Counted from the stretch's first letter, positions 51,686-60,980 are shown. The stretch: DNA of 64,000 nucleotides from Actinomycetes bacterium (GCA_025358125.1 JANYKS010000023.1:1-64000); one strand, 5' to 3'. Program-made: numbers and translations. Notes: a model not told the origin generated them from the letters alone.

Positions 51686-52870
51686 CTACTCACCCGTCCC
51701 GATGATGACCGAGCCGTTATGTCCACCGAAGCCGAAGTTGTTGGAAAGCGTGGGCCCCGGCTCCCAATCCCGCGGTGTCTGCATGACGACGTCGATCCGC
51801 ATGCCCTCGGAGAGCTCGGTCGTTCCGGCCGTCGGCGGAATCACCCGGTGCTGGATAGAAAGCAGTACCGCTGCGGCTTCCAATGCCCCGGCGGCGCCCA
51901 GTGGGTGGCCCGTGACACCTTTGATGCTGGTGATCGGTGGGCCATCTGGCCCGAACACGGCTTCGACCGCTTCCGCCTCGGCAGCATCGTTGAGCGGAGT
52001 CGATGTCCCGTGCGCGTTGACCTGGCGGATGTCGCCCGGTTGGAGACCGGCATCGTCGAGGGCCAGACGCATGCAATGAATCGCGCCCGTGCCACCCGGG
52101 GATGGTGCGGTGATGTGATGGGCATCAGCGGTGCTGGCGGCGCCGAGGACTTCGCCGTAGATGGTTGCGCCGCGGGCCTGAGCCACCTCCCACGCCTCGA
52201 GAATGAACGTTGCCGAGCCCTCGCCCATCACGAAGCCATCGCGGTGCTTGTCGAACGGCCGGCTGGATCTCGAGGTCGAGAGAGCTGTCATGTTGTTGAA
52301 GCCAGCCAGCGAGGTGAGCGTGCCGGCGGCCTCGGAGCCCCCGGTCACCACCGCATCGCAGCGGTCCCAGGAAATGAGTCGTGCCGCGTAGCCGATCGCG
52401 TGTGTGGCAGCGGCGCAGGCCGTGCAGATCGTTTCGTTCGGTCCCTGGAGGCCGTAGCGCATCGAGATGGCAGCGCCGGATGCGTTGCCCATCATCATCG
52501 GAACGAGGAATGGAGACACACGGCGTTCGCCCTTGGCGAGACGCAGCTCGACCTGTTCTTCGAGCGTGCGCAGGCCCCCGATTCCGGTGCCGTAGATCAC
52601 CCCGAAGCGACGGGGGTCGACGTCGGCCCGGCCGGCGTGTTGGAACGCTTCCATCGCCGAGGCAACTGCGAATTGCTCGACGGGATCAGCACGGCGAGAG
52701 TCCTTCGGGCTGTCGAAGTAGGGCGAAGGATCCCAATCGGCGAAGGTGACCGATTTCGTGCCGGTGATGGCAGGGCCCAGGAGGCCCTGCCAAAACGCTT
52801 CCTTTCCGATTCCGCAGGGCGCGACCACTCCGAAGCCGGTGATGGCGACGCGCCGTCCACGCCCTTGCAT
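51686..52870 (-). CDS. fabF: Beta-ketoacyl-ACP synthase II
   Basis: 394 residues, slightly short for FabF. Catalytic Cys in CTACAAATHAIG, His in NAHGTSTPLND and His in NNFGFGGHN. Elongating condensing enzyme. One-base overlap with acpP. Last gene of fabD-fabH-fabG-acpP-fabF. Confidence 0.93.
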   Translation of the reverse strand: MQGRGRRVAITGFGVVAPCGIGKEAFWQGLLGPAITGTKSVTFADWDPSPYFDSPKDSRRADPVEQFAVASAMEAFQHAGRADVDPRRFGVIYGTGIGGLRTLEEQVELRLAKGERRVSPFLVPMMMGNASGAAISMRYGLQGPNETICTACAAATHAIGYAARLISWDRCDAVVTGGSEAAGTLTSLAGFNNMTALSTSRSSRPFDKHRDGFVMGEGSATFILEAWEVAQARGATIYGEVLGAASTADAHHITAPSPGGTGAIHCMRLALDDAGLQPGDIRQVNAHGTSTPLNDAAEAEAVEAVFGPDGPPITSIKGVTGHPLGAAGALEAAAVLLSIQHRVIPPTAGTTELSEGMRIDVVMQTPRDWEPGPTLSNNFGFGGHNGSVIIGTGE

Positions 52871-53106
52871 CAGAGCTTGCCGACGACCAGCTCGTAGGCC
52901 TGGCCGACGGTGTCGATGCCTTCCAGCTCCTCTTCGGGAATCTCGACCCCGAACTCCTCTTCGAGCGCCATGACGAGCTCGACGACATCGAGGCTGTCGG
53001 CGTCGAGATCGTCCGCGAACCTGGCTTCCGGCACCACCTGTTCAGGCGACACCGACAACACGTCGACTGCGCACTTCTTGAATCGCTCGAACTTTTCCTG
53101 GTCCAC
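52870..53106 (-). CDS. acpP: Acyl carrier protein
   Basis: 78 residues, acidic. Phosphopantetheine Ser in [21 protein letters not shown] start at 53106 with GGAGA upstream. Sits between fabG (65-base gap) and fabF. Confidence 0.95.
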   Translation of the reverse strand: MDQEKFERFKKCAVDVLSVSPEQVVPEARFADDLDADSLDVVELVMALEEEFGVEIPEEELEGIDTVGQAYELVVGKL

Positions 53107-53171
53107 TTGTTGTCTCCATCGTGTTTGTTGAGTATGGGGCTGTCTGGCCCCGGTTGCATTGCAAGTATTGG

Positions 53172-53876
53172 TCAGTGACCCATACCGAGGCCGCCATCAA
53201 CGGGAATGACCGCCCCTGTGATGTAGGCCGCGTCGTCGGATGCCAGAAAGGCTACGACTCCGGCGACTTCTTGCGGTGTTGCCATCCGCCCGAGTGGCAC
53301 GGCCCCGGTGAGCTCGGCCAATCGCTTCTCGCCGAGCGCAGCGGTCATGTCGGTTGCGACCGGGCCGGGCGCGACGACGTTGGCAGTGATGCTGCGTGAG
53401 CCGAGTTCGCGTGCGAGTGATCGGGCAAGGCCGACAAGGCCAGCTTTGCTCGCGGCGTAGTTGGCCTGACCGGCGGAACCGAGCAGCCCGACGACCGACG
53501 ACATGAAGATCATCCGGCCCGCACGGGCGCGAAGCATTCCGTGCGCGGCGCGCTTCGCGACGCGGTACGCAGCGTTCAAGTTGGCGTCGATGACGCTGGT
53601 GAAGGAATCTTCGCTCATCCTCAGCAACAGCCCGTCGTTCGTCAGCCCGGCGTTGGAGACCAGCACCTGCACCGGTCCGAAGGTGTTCTCGGCGAATGCG
53701 AACGCGGCATCGACATCGGCAGTGGAGGTGACGTCGCATTTGACAGCGGCGAGCCCGGTCGGCGGAGCAGAACTGTTGTACGTGATCACGACCTGATCGC
53801 CGAGCGCGACGAATCGTTGGGCGCACGCGAGACCGATCCCACGCGACCCGCCCGTAATCAGAACCGTTCGGCTCAC
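53172..53876 (-). CDS. fabG: 3-oxoacyl-ACP reductase
   Basis: 234 residues. SDR with [12 protein letters not shown], catalytic Ser in FMSSVVG and YAASKAG; C-terminal [17 protein letters not shown] is the FabG-type end. NADPH-dependent reduction of 3-ketoacyl-ACP. GTG start overlaps the fabH stop (GTGA), marking coupling. Confidence 0.93.
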   Translation of the reverse strand: MSRTVLITGGSRGIGLACAQRFVALGDQVVITYNSSAPPTGLAAVKCDVTSTADVDAAFAFAENTFGPVQVLVSNAGLTNDGLLLRMSEDSFTSVIDANLNAAYRVAKRAAHGMLRARAGRMIFMSSVVGLLGSAGQANYAASKAGLVGLARSLARELGSRSITANVVAPGPVATDMTAALGEKRLAELTGAVPLGRMATPQEVAGVVAFLASDDAAYITGAVIPVDGGLGMGH

Positions 53877-54829
53877 TGCTCGTCGCCGCCCCATCGGAGC
53901 AACGCGCTGGCAGCTGTCATCCCGGCGCCGAAGCCGACGAGCAGAACGAGATCGCCCTTCTTGACGCGACCGGCGTCGAGTGCGTCGTTCATCGCCAGCG
54001 GTATCGAAGCCGACGATGTGTTGCCGGTGTAGTGGAGCACCGTCGCGGCCTTCTCGATCGGGATGCCGAGGCGGTCGCAGGCGGCTGAGATGATCCGGAT
54101 GTTGGCCTGATGAGGAACGACGAGCGCGATCTCGTCGGCGGTGACGCCGGCGTGGTCCATCGACTTCGTTGCCGAATCGACCATGATCCGCACCGCGCGG
54201 CGGAAGACCTCTTTGCCCTCCATCTGGATGAAACCCCCGGTTTCGGCATAGAGGAAGCGCTCGGCGGACCCGTCGGCGTCGAGATCCCAGCCGAGCAATT
54301 GGCCGCCACCCTCCACGTTCTCGAGCACGACCGCGCCTGAACCGTCGGCGAAGAGGATCGCGGTGTTGCGGTCGGTCCAGTCGGTGATGCGGGCCAACGT
54401 GTCCGTACCGATGCAGAGCACCTTCTTGGCGCCCATCGCGATCAGACCGTGCCCGACGACGAGGCCATAGACGAAGCCGGAGCACGCGGCGTTGATGTCG
54501 AACGCGCCGCAGCGAAGGCCGAGTTCGTTCTGGACGGCCGCCGACGACGCTGGCACGGCACGGTCAGGGGTGGTCGTCGCGAGTATGAGGGCGTCGATCT
54601 CGCCGGGATCGATCCCGGCCATCTCGATCGCCCGGCGGCCCGACTCGATCGAGAGGCCGACCGTCGTGCCGCCGACGCGGCGTTCGCGGATGCCCGTGCG
54701 GTCGACGATCCATTCGTCGGAAGTCTCGAACATCTGCTCAAGGTCTCGATTCGTGAGGACTTTCGGCGGCAGTGCAGAACCCCACCCTGTGATGACTGCT
54801 CCGCGTGCACCCCTCGGGATGTTGGGCAT
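53873..54829 (-). CDS. fabH: Beta-ketoacyl-ACP synthase III
   Basis: 318 residues. Catalytic Cys in INAACSGFVYGL, His in VPHQANIRI and Asn in GNTSSASIPLA. Starts fatty acid chains from acyl-CoA and malonyl-ACP. One base separates it from fabD. Confidence 0.95.
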   Translation of the reverse strand: MPNIPRGARGAVITGWGSALPPKVLTNRDLEQMFETSDEWIVDRTGIRERRVGGTTVGLSIESGRRAIEMAGIDPGEIDALILATTTPDRAVPASSAAVQNELGLRCGAFDINAACSGFVYGLVVGHGLIAMGAKKVLCIGTDTLARITDWTDRNTAILFADGSGAVVLENVEGGGQLLGWDLDADGSAERFLYAETGGFIQMEGKEVFRRAVRIMVDSATKSMDHAGVTADEIALVVPHQANIRIISAACDRLGIPIEKAATVLHYTGNTSSASIPLAMNDALDAGRVKKGDLVLLVGFGAGMTAASALLRWGGDEQ

Positions 54830-54830
54830 T

Positions 54831-56006
54831 TCAGACCGTCCTTAACCATGCAATGGGTTGGCGCAAAGTAGTTCGTTCGCCGGTGACTGCAATGTAACTC
54901 TGCAGGATCCCTGCGAACGGGGACCGGACCTCGGCCTCGCCGACGTGGCCGAGAACTGTGCCAACCGTGATCGAACTACCGTCGGCGATACCGGACAGCG
55001 GCGTGAACACACCGGCTGCCGGGCTGACGACGAGTCGTTCGACCGCGAACAGGTGCTCGCCCTCGAGTTGCGAAGCGCCGCGTGGCGACCCGGCGTTGAC
55101 CCATTCGATCAACTTGTCGAGTTCTTCCGGGGTCGAGACCGAAATCGTCCGGGCTGAGTCGACCGTGCGCTTGGCCATGCCCGTCAGCACTGCGCCAGGG
55201 CCAAGTTCGGCGAAGCCGGTGACGCCCAGGTCGGCGAGGGTCAGCAGGCATTGCTTCCATCGCACCGGGCTGCTGAGTTGGGCCGACAGCAGGCTCGACC
55301 AAGCCTGGCCGGTGTCGTGTGCGAGTGCGTCGACATTGGACACCACCGGCACGTCGGTGTCGCGCGGATTCGCCTCCGCGATGGCCTTGCGCAGGCGGTC
55401 TCGCGCGGGGACCATGAATGGTGTGTGGAATGCGCCGCTGACTTGGAGTGCGATGACCTTCTTCGCGCCGAGTTCTCTGGCAACGGCGCTCGCTGCGCCA
55501 ACGCCGTCGGCAGAACCGGCAATCACGACCTGACCGGGAGCGTTGAAGTTGGCAACCCAGACTTCGCTGTCAGCCCGTCGGCACGCCACCTCGACGAGGT
55601 CGTCGTCGAGCCCGAGCACGGCTGCCATCGTCCCCGGATTGTCGAGTCCGGCCTGATGCATCGCGTCGGCGCGTTCGCAGACGAGGCGGACTCCGTCTTC
55701 GAAGCTGAGCGCGCCGCTCGCTGTCAGCGCGGTGTACTCGCCGAGGCTGTGCCCGGCGCAGAAGCTGGGTTCGAGGCCGAGCCGCTCGACCGCGTCCAGC
55801 ACCATCAAGCTCGAGACGAAGGTGGTCAGTTGGGCGTTGCGAGTATCGCGAAGCTCTTCGGCGTCGGCATCGAGTAGGAGGCTGGCGACGTCGCGTTCAG
55901 CGTACGTCGATGCCTCCTCGACGAGCTCCCAGCTTTCGTGATCTGCCCACGGGCGCCCCATGCCCGGCCGTTGTGACCCCTGGCCGGGAAAGGTGAAGGC
56001 AAGCAT
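54831..56006 (-). CDS. fabD: Malonyl-CoA:ACP transacylase with a C-terminal lipoyl-like domain
   Basis: 391 residues, about 80 more than usual FabD. The transacylase part (1-~300) has FPGQGSQ, the nucleophile in GHSLGEYTA (Ser~88), and the SGAFHTPFM His. Residues ~320-391 look like a biotinyl/lipoyl barrel-sandwich: VSPAAGVFTPLSGIADGSSI, then VRSPFAGILQSYIAVTGERT. The hairpin that normally carries the modified Lys (MKM-like) is absent, so it cannot be biotinylated or lipoylated there. First gene of the fab operon; TAGCCT -10 at 56051-56056 and GAGGAG at 56021. Confidence 0.88.
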   Translation of the reverse strand: MLAFTFPGQGSQRPGMGRPWADHESWELVEEASTYAERDVASLLLDADAEELRDTRNAQLTTFVSSLMVLDAVERLGLEPSFCAGHSLGEYTALTASGALSFEDGVRLVCERADAMHQAGLDNPGTMAAVLGLDDDLVEVACRRADSEVWVANFNAPGQVVIAGSADGVGAASAVARELGAKKVIALQVSGAFHTPFMVPARDRLRKAIAEANPRDTDVPVVSNVDALAHDTGQAWSSLLSAQLSSPVRWKQCLLTLADLGVTGFAELGPGAVLTGMAKRTVDSARTISVSTPEELDKLIEWVNAGSPRGASQLEGEHLFAVERLVVSPAAGVFTPLSGIADGSSITVGTVLGHVGEAEVRSPFAGILQSYIAVTGERTTLRQPIAWLRTV

Positions 56007-56060
56007 GGTTGGTGTTCGGTCTCCTCGTGCGGGTGATCCCCTTCGCCCAGAGGCTAGACC
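56007..56060 (-). promoter_or_regulatory. Promoter and leader of the fabD operon
   Basis: TAGCCT (56056-56051), then ~38 bases of leader with GAGGAG (56026-56021) 14 bases before the ATG. A leadered promoter, unlike most in the window. Confidence 0.5.
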
Positions 56061-56187
56061 CTCGAGAACGCTTGCGCGTCACTACGCACCGGTAGTTGCG
56101 GCCATCGGTAGTTGCGGCCACCGGTAGCTACCGACGATTCGCGAGGCGCGCACGGATGGTCGTGGCTACAATGACGCCCGCCTACTT

Positions 56188-56270
56188 GCCCGAGTGGCGG
56201 AATGGCAGACGCGGAGGACTCAAAATCCTTTGTAGGGAACTACGTGTGGGTTCGAGTCCCACCTCGGGCA
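56188..56270 (+). tRNA. tRNA-Leu (anticodon CAA)
   Basis: 83 bases with a long variable arm (class II). Acceptor GCCCGAG/CTCGGGC pairs fully; anticodon loop CTCAAAA gives CAA, reading TTG. T arm GGGTTCGAGTCCC. CCA is not encoded, unlike tRNA-Pro. Confidence 0.93.
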
Positions 56271-56299
56271 CAACTCCTTGGACTTCAGTCCAACAACAT

Positions 56300-56341
56300 C
56301 ACGACCAGTCCGAGACTCGGGAACTTTCCCGAACGGTCGTG
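56300..56341. other. Nested inverted repeat downstream of tRNA-Leu
   Basis: Outer arms ACGACC/GGTCGT and an inner perfect hairpin CGGGAA-CT-TTCCCG. Could terminate the tRNA transcript or mark an island boundary. Confidence 0.4.
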
Positions 56342-56424
56342 TGGAGGACATCTCCGGTGACGGTGACGCCGTCGAAGAGATCTGCCAGGAGGTTCCGCGG
56401 CTGCCGGCGCCGACAAAGCCTGAA

Positions 56425-56745
56425 GGACCCAAGTACACAGCAGGTACCTCCACGAGATCAAGCGCAACCATGAAGCGTTCGTCCGCCACGCCCGTCAGGC
56501 TCGGAAGGCGCCAGCGTCGAAGCTGGCGCCGCTTCTGCACGACTTGACCCAAGGCGATCTGCTCACGCTCGGAGCGGTCAGCATCGTCGGTCGCGGGCAG
56601 ACACCTGTCGTCTGCGCCGCCGGCGGAACACGCGTGCGAATAGAGATCTGGTCAGTCACCATCGAAACCAACCTCGGCTGGTACGTCATCGTCTCGGGAG
56701 CATGCGACATCGTCCGTGACCCGTCTACCGAACCATGCTGTGGCA
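56425..56745 (+). pseudogene. Remnant of a gene often seen in defence/accessory islands
   Basis: Open frame without a start codon: YLHEIKRNHEAFVRHARQ ... PLLHDLTQGDLLTLGAVSIV ... NLGWYVIVSGACDIVRDPST and EPC, after which similarity stops. The pattern WYVIVSQxCDIVR is familiar from uncharacterised accessory-region proteins (memory, not searched). 56271-56424 and 56746-56951 hold no recognisable gene. Confidence 0.4.
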
Positions 56746-56951
56746 ACTCCTTGTTCATCGGATGGGAGCGGCCGACCGCCGGTGACTACACCATTGCGCT
56801 GTACGACGGGGGTTCGGGAAATGGTAGAGGACTACCCTCGACAAAACCTACGGGGAATCGCATCACCCCCTGTGAAAGTGAGAGGTGCGGGCCTTTCAAA
56901 GCCCTGGCGAAATACTGGGCAAGGTGCCGAAATACTGGCATCATAGTGGGT

Positions 56952-57602
56952 ATGGACCTTCAGCACCCGCTCCGCTCCCTTGTGCCTTCGCGCGACTGGG
57001 TAGTACTCGAGGTGCTCGCCTCCACACAGTCAGGCCTTGGCGCGAGCCAGATTGCCCGGCTGTCCCACGAAGGGTCACGCTCTGGTCAAGCCCCCATCCT
57101 CGATCGCCTCGTGGAGCAGGGTCTGGTCATCGCGGAACCAGCCAATCATGGTTTCCTCTACCGGCTCAACCGTGACCACTTGCTCGCTCCCGCTGTCCTG
57201 CACGCTGCCGGGCTGCGTGCCCAGTTGCTCAAGCGCTTGGGCGAACAGGTTGCACAGCTGACGCCAGCACCTGTGCACGCCTCCGTGTTCGGCTCGTTTG
57301 CGCGCGGCGAGGCCAACGACGAGAGTGACATCGACATCCTGCTGATCGCAGACAGCGACCAAGACGTTGCGGACTGGGACACTCAGATCGACCTACTCCA
57401 AGAGCGCGTCCAGCTCTGGACAGGTAACCGCTGCTCCTGCGTGGCGTTCAGCGTGGAACGGGCACAACAGCTCGTCGCGCAAGAGGAACCAATCGTCGAC
57501 AACTGGGTCAAGGACGCCTTGGTGCTGATCGGCGACCCGCTGCAGCGCATCCTCGACATTCCAGCGAAGGCAGGGGTACGGCGTGCCACTGTTCGCAGGT
57601 AG
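56952..57602 (+). CDS. MNT-type nucleotidyltransferase with an N-terminal winged helix
   Basis: 216 residues. The N-terminal half (about 1-85) looks like a winged helix (VVLEVLASTQSGLGASQIAR, LVEQGLVIAEPANHG). The second half is a minimal nucleotidyltransferase fold: SVFGSFARGEANDESDIDILL, i.e. GSF plus DxD. MNT proteins act as AMPylating antitoxins to HEPN toxins. The ATG is just after a CATAGT -10-like box. The HEPN-like gene starts six bases after its stop. Confidence 0.75.
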   Translation: MDLQHPLRSLVPSRDWVVLEVLASTQSGLGASQIARLSHEGSRSGQAPILDRLVEQGLVIAEPANHGFLYRLNRDHLLAPAVLHAAGLRAQLLKRLGEQVAQLTPAPVHASVFGSFARGEANDESDIDILLIADSDQDVADWDTQIDLLQERVQLWTGNRCSCVAFSVERAQQLVAQEEPIVDNWVKDALVLIGDPLQRILDIPAKAGVRRATVRR

Positions 57603-57608
57603 GCCGCG

Positions 57609-58007
57609 ATGAGTCCGAAGAAGCTGCAGACGAAGAAGACGCAGCCAGGTGAGGGCCGGGGACGGCGTCAGGTCGCAGAGAAGTACCTTGAAGTCGCCAA
57701 ACTCATCGACTCCGAGGACGGCGCCGCCATCAACGTGTGCGTGGGCGTCGCCGCCCTCGCTGGGATCGCAGCCGGGGACGCGATCTGTGCTGCGGCACTC
57801 GGAGAACGCTCTTCCGGACAGGACCATGAGGCTGCCGCTGACGTTCTCGCCCGTGTCGACCGGAAGCTCGGCAAGCTCCTCCGGGATCTGGTCACGCTCA
57901 AGAGCATGAGCCACTACGGGTTCGGCTTGCTGAGCCCAGCGCAACGAAAGACAGCACTGCGCGGTGCGACTGCCTTGGTGGCTGATGCTCGTATTCGTCA
58001 GCCATAG
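57609..58007 (+). CDS. HEPN-like small helical protein, partner of the MNT gene
   Basis: 132 residues, predicted all-helical. INVCVGVAALAGIAAGDAIC and then RSSGQDH, which fits the R-x(4-6)-H motif of HEPN RNases, and a long amphipathic helix to the end. Directly behind an MNT gene, the arrangement of HEPN/MNT toxin-antitoxin loci. Assignment as toxin is inferred from motif and context. Confidence 0.6.
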   Translation: MSPKKLQTKKTQPGEGRGRRQVAEKYLEVAKLIDSEDGAAINVCVGVAALAGIAAGDAICAAALGERSSGQDHEAAADVLARVDRKLGKLLRDLVTLKSMSHYGFGLLSPAQRKTALRGATALVADARIRQP

Positions 58008-58300
58008 CGCACCCGACATCGCGGCGTGACCAGGTAACGACGAAGGTGCTGCTCCAGGTCGATTTCCCAGGTGCAGTTTTCGCATCAATCGCAGACTTCT
58101 GAAGCCGAACAGGCCGCCCTTGCGCGACCACCCTGCGTGCTGGCCACCATTGAACGACCGTTGGGCGTCAGTGGGCAGTTTCTTCTGGCCACCAACAGAA
58201 GAGTTCGCCAGCGGCGAGGAGAGGGGCAGCGCTTTCTTTGAGCCGTCACCCTCAGCGAAGTGAAGAACCGGTTCGTGGTCAGCGAGAGCACGATCCGAGT
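58008..58300. other. 293-bp gap without a supported gene
   Basis: A minus-strand open frame crosses the gap but continues antisense through the HEPN-like gene, so it is not called. No repeats or hairpins stand out. Confidence 0.4.
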
Positions 58301-59992
58301 TCACATCGACGACGGGATGTGCACGTCATCGATCGACAGCGGGAGCCGTCGTCGCCAATTGGGCTGATCGGTGGTGCCCGGATGGTTCGGGCGTTCGGTG
58401 GCCGCGCAGAGGTCGTCCATCGACATCAGTCGCAGGCTGGCCGGCGATCGGAGGAGGGCCGCGTGGACCGCCGCGACCGCCTGTTCTGCGGTATCGGCCG
58501 CTGTGACTGCGGCGAGGCGATGTCTCTGCTGCGCGTCGCCGTCGGTGCCGTTGAACACGCCCGTGATCGTCGGCAGGTCGTGTGTCGTGATCGTGGCCAA
58601 CGAGTTGGTGGCCCAGCCGCCAGGATGCTGGTCTTCGAACCACAGCACTTTCGTGCTGGCAATGCTGCACGCCGCAAGCCGTTCACGCACGCGGGGTTCG
58701 ACAGTGCCGAGGTCTTCCCCGACGACGAACGCCCCGGCGCGGGTCACCTCGAGGCAGACGAGAGCGAGCATTTCGTCGGCCGGGAGATGCACGTATGCGC
58801 CGGTTGCCGGTGGTTCGCCGGCGGGAATCCAGAACTGGCGGAACAGGCCCATGACGTGATCGATGCGCAAGCCGTGGACCCCACGCAGGGAGGCCCGCAG
58901 GGTCGCGATGAACGGTTCGTACAGCGCATTGCGGAGCCGCCACGGAACGAACGGTGGGATGCCCCACTCCTGCCCGTGCTCGCTGAATGGGTCAGGCGGT
59001 GCACCGATCCGCAGGTCGAGCGCGAGGAGTTCCTGGAACTCCCATGCGTCTGCACCGTGAGGCGAGAAACCGAGCGCGAGATCGCCGACGAGGCGGATGC
59101 CCGTCGAGCTGACCCGCTCCAACTGCTCGCCGACGACGAGCTGACACCACTGATGAAAGACCGCCCGGCGGGCGAATGTCGGATCGTCGCGGAACTTGTC
59201 CGCGACCGCTTCCCGATCGCAACGGCTGAGCACCTCCGGCCAACTCTGCCAGACCGGACCGTACTCGTCGCACAGCGCATTCCAGACAGCCACGAGGTCC
59301 GCCAACGCGGGAAGGGTCGTCGACTTGGCGAAGACCTCCTCGAGCGCGACCCGTTTGGCCATCCAGGCTTCGTTGCGATCGATCAACTCTCCCGGCTCGC
59401 AGATGAGGTGCGACGCGGGTGGTTCCTCGAAGCCGATCAACAATGGGTTCCATGCGCGGCGGCTGCTCGGGTAGTAGGGGCTGTCTTCCTGCGGCAGCGA
59501 TGGCGCCGGTTGGTGGAGGGGGCTCACGAGAACGGCTCGTCCGCCTGCCTGAACGAGTTTGGCGGCAACGGTCGCGAGATCGGCGAGATCGCCGATACCC
59601 CACGACCGCTCGCTCCACAACGAATAGATCTGGGCCGAGATGCCCCACGCCTCGGGGATGGGCGGGCACGACGTGGGATGGATGACCAGCCGCGTGGTGG
59701 GTCCGCCGCCCCGAGGCGTCAGGTCGTGATAGCCGATCGGCAGATCGCCCGGCAGTTCGCCGATGTCACCTCGATCGGTGCCATCCTCGAGCACGAGCCG
59801 GCATGGGTTCCACAGCGCATGTTCGGCGCCGACGGGTACGAACCACAGCGGTGGGCCGGCGATCGGGCTGCCCATGCTCGTGCGCAGTCGCTCGCGGGTG
59901 TCGTCCGATGTCGGATGCCACGCCCCGGCAACGTCGAAGAATCCGTCGGTGATGCCCCACTCGTCGTGCACGTCGGCCAGTCTGGCGCGCAT
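58301..59992 (-). CDS. malQ: 4-alpha-glucanotransferase (amylomaltase)
   Basis: 563 residues, GH77. SPYYPSSRRAWNPLLI, GDLALGFSPHGADAW, LRIDHVMGLFRQFWIP (nucleophile Asp), VVGEDLGTVEP (acid/base Glu) and TTHDLPTITG are the conserved regions. Transfers glucan segments between maltodextrins. The ATG at 59992 is used because upstream in-frame codons overlap the divergent gene; its promoter is not clear. No other glycogen genes are nearby. Confidence 0.92.
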   Translation of the reverse strand: MRARLADVHDEWGITDGFFDVAGAWHPTSDDTRERLRTSMGSPIAGPPLWFVPVGAEHALWNPCRLVLEDGTDRGDIGELPGDLPIGYHDLTPRGGGPTTRLVIHPTSCPPIPEAWGISAQIYSLWSERSWGIGDLADLATVAAKLVQAGGRAVLVSPLHQPAPSLPQEDSPYYPSSRRAWNPLLIGFEEPPASHLICEPGELIDRNEAWMAKRVALEEVFAKSTTLPALADLVAVWNALCDEYGPVWQSWPEVLSRCDREAVADKFRDDPTFARRAVFHQWCQLVVGEQLERVSSTGIRLVGDLALGFSPHGADAWEFQELLALDLRIGAPPDPFSEHGQEWGIPPFVPWRLRNALYEPFIATLRASLRGVHGLRIDHVMGLFRQFWIPAGEPPATGAYVHLPADEMLALVCLEVTRAGAFVVGEDLGTVEPRVRERLAACSIASTKVLWFEDQHPGGWATNSLATITTHDLPTITGVFNGTDGDAQQRHRLAAVTAADTAEQAVAAVHAALLRSPASLRLMSMDDLCAATERPNHPGTTDQPNWRRRLPLSIDDVHIPSSM

Positions 59993-60013
59993 GTCGACCC
60001 CGCCGTCGCTTCC

Positions 60014-60025
60014 TAGACTGCGACC
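60014..60025 (+). promoter_or_regulatory. Leaderless promoter
   Basis: TAGACT (60014-60019), six bases, GTG at 60026. Confidence 0.6.
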
Positions 60026-60310
60026 GTGGGAAATTGGTTGCTCGAACGACGCCTCAAGCAGATCAGTGTGCGCCTGAGGGGACTTCGCGAGGAGTTGGGT
60101 GTCATCGACGAGCAGCTTGCGCAGCTCGCCGACGAGGCCGGCGACATGGGAATCCGCTCGCTCGTCGCCGAGACCCCCGGTGCTGCGTATGAATATCACC
60201 ACGCCCAGGCCCACGCCGACGCGATGGCCAAACATCGCGCCCATGTCGTGGCATCGATCGCCGAGCTGGAGAGTCGTCAGGATCAGTTGCTCGACCGCAT
60301 GGTCGGCTGA
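60026..60310 (+). CDS. Short coiled-coil protein of unknown function
   Basis: 94 residues, mostly helical with heptad-like Leu spacing (LLERRLKQISVRLRGLREEL; AELESRQDQLLDRM). No cysteine or catalytic motif. The GTG start follows a TAGACT -10 by six bases. Conserved small coiled-coil genes occur in actinobacteria, but no role is known to me. Co-directional with the ANTAR regulator 70 bases on. Confidence 0.7.
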   Translation: MGNWLLERRLKQISVRLRGLREELGVIDEQLAQLADEAGDMGIRSLVAETPGAAYEYHHAQAHADAMAKHRAHVVASIAELESRQDQLLDRMVG

Positions 60311-60380
60311 CCCGACCCGCAGCAACCGAATTGCATGGTTGAATGTGGCAGCGGCCAACCCGTATTCGAAAGGACCGTTC

Positions 60381-60974
60381 GTGACCATCCGTGTGGTGAT
60401 CGCCGAAGATGAAGCCATCATCCGGCTCGACTTGAAAGAGACCCTCGAGGAAGAGGGCTATGACGTCGTCGGCGAGACCGGGCGCGGCGACAAGGCGGTC
60501 GATTTGGTCCGCGAGCTGAAGCCGGATCTTGCCATTCTCGATATCAAGATGCCCGGTATGGACGGCCTCGAAGCTGCGGCCATCATCAATGCCGAACGGT
60601 TGTGCGGTGTGCTGATCCTGACGGCTTTCAGCCAGCGCGAGATCATCGAGCAGGCCCGAGACTCCGGCGCGCTGGCCTACCTGGTCAAGCCCTACCAGAA
60701 GAGTGATCTGATCCCTGCGATCGAGGTCGCGATCGGGCGGTTCCGTGAGTTGCGGTCATTGAGCGGCGAGGTCGACGCCCTGGGCGAACAACTCGAGTCG
60801 CGCAAGCTGATCGATCGGGCCAAGGGCATCCTGTCCGACGAATGCGGGATGAAAGAGCAGGAAGCGTTCACGTTCCTGCAGCGGACGGCGATGAGCGAGC
60901 GGGGCAGAATGCGCGATGTCGCCGAGCGAGTGATCGCCGGGACGCTTCGACCGCCAGAACACCCCGATCGTTAG
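60381..60974 (+). CDS. ANTAR-domain response regulator
   Basis: 197 residues. Receiver domain (1-~120) with EDEAI, phosphorylated Asp in ILDIKMPGMDG and Lys in VKPYQ. C-terminal ANTAR (about 130-190: LIDRAKGILSDECGMKEQEA ... FLQRTAMSE) binds dual-hairpin RNA to prevent termination. The GTG has AAAGGA six bases upstream. It is located six bases before polA, with which it is co-transcribed. Equivalent to PdtaR of mycobacteria by domain layout. Confidence 0.92.
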   Translation: MTIRVVIAEDEAIIRLDLKETLEEEGYDVVGETGRGDKAVDLVRELKPDLAILDIKMPGMDGLEAAAIINAERLCGVLILTAFSQREIIEQARDSGALAYLVKPYQKSDLIPAIEVAIGRFRELRSLSGEVDALGEQLESRKLIDRAKGILSDECGMKEQEAFTFLQRTAMSERGRMRDVAERVIAGTLRPPEHPDR

Positions 60975-60980
60975 TGCATA

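Noticed and set aside
57393-58304. Minus-strand open frame of 303 codons
   Set aside because: Antisense to the MNT and HEPN-like genes for most of its length; the remaining part has no recognisable domain.
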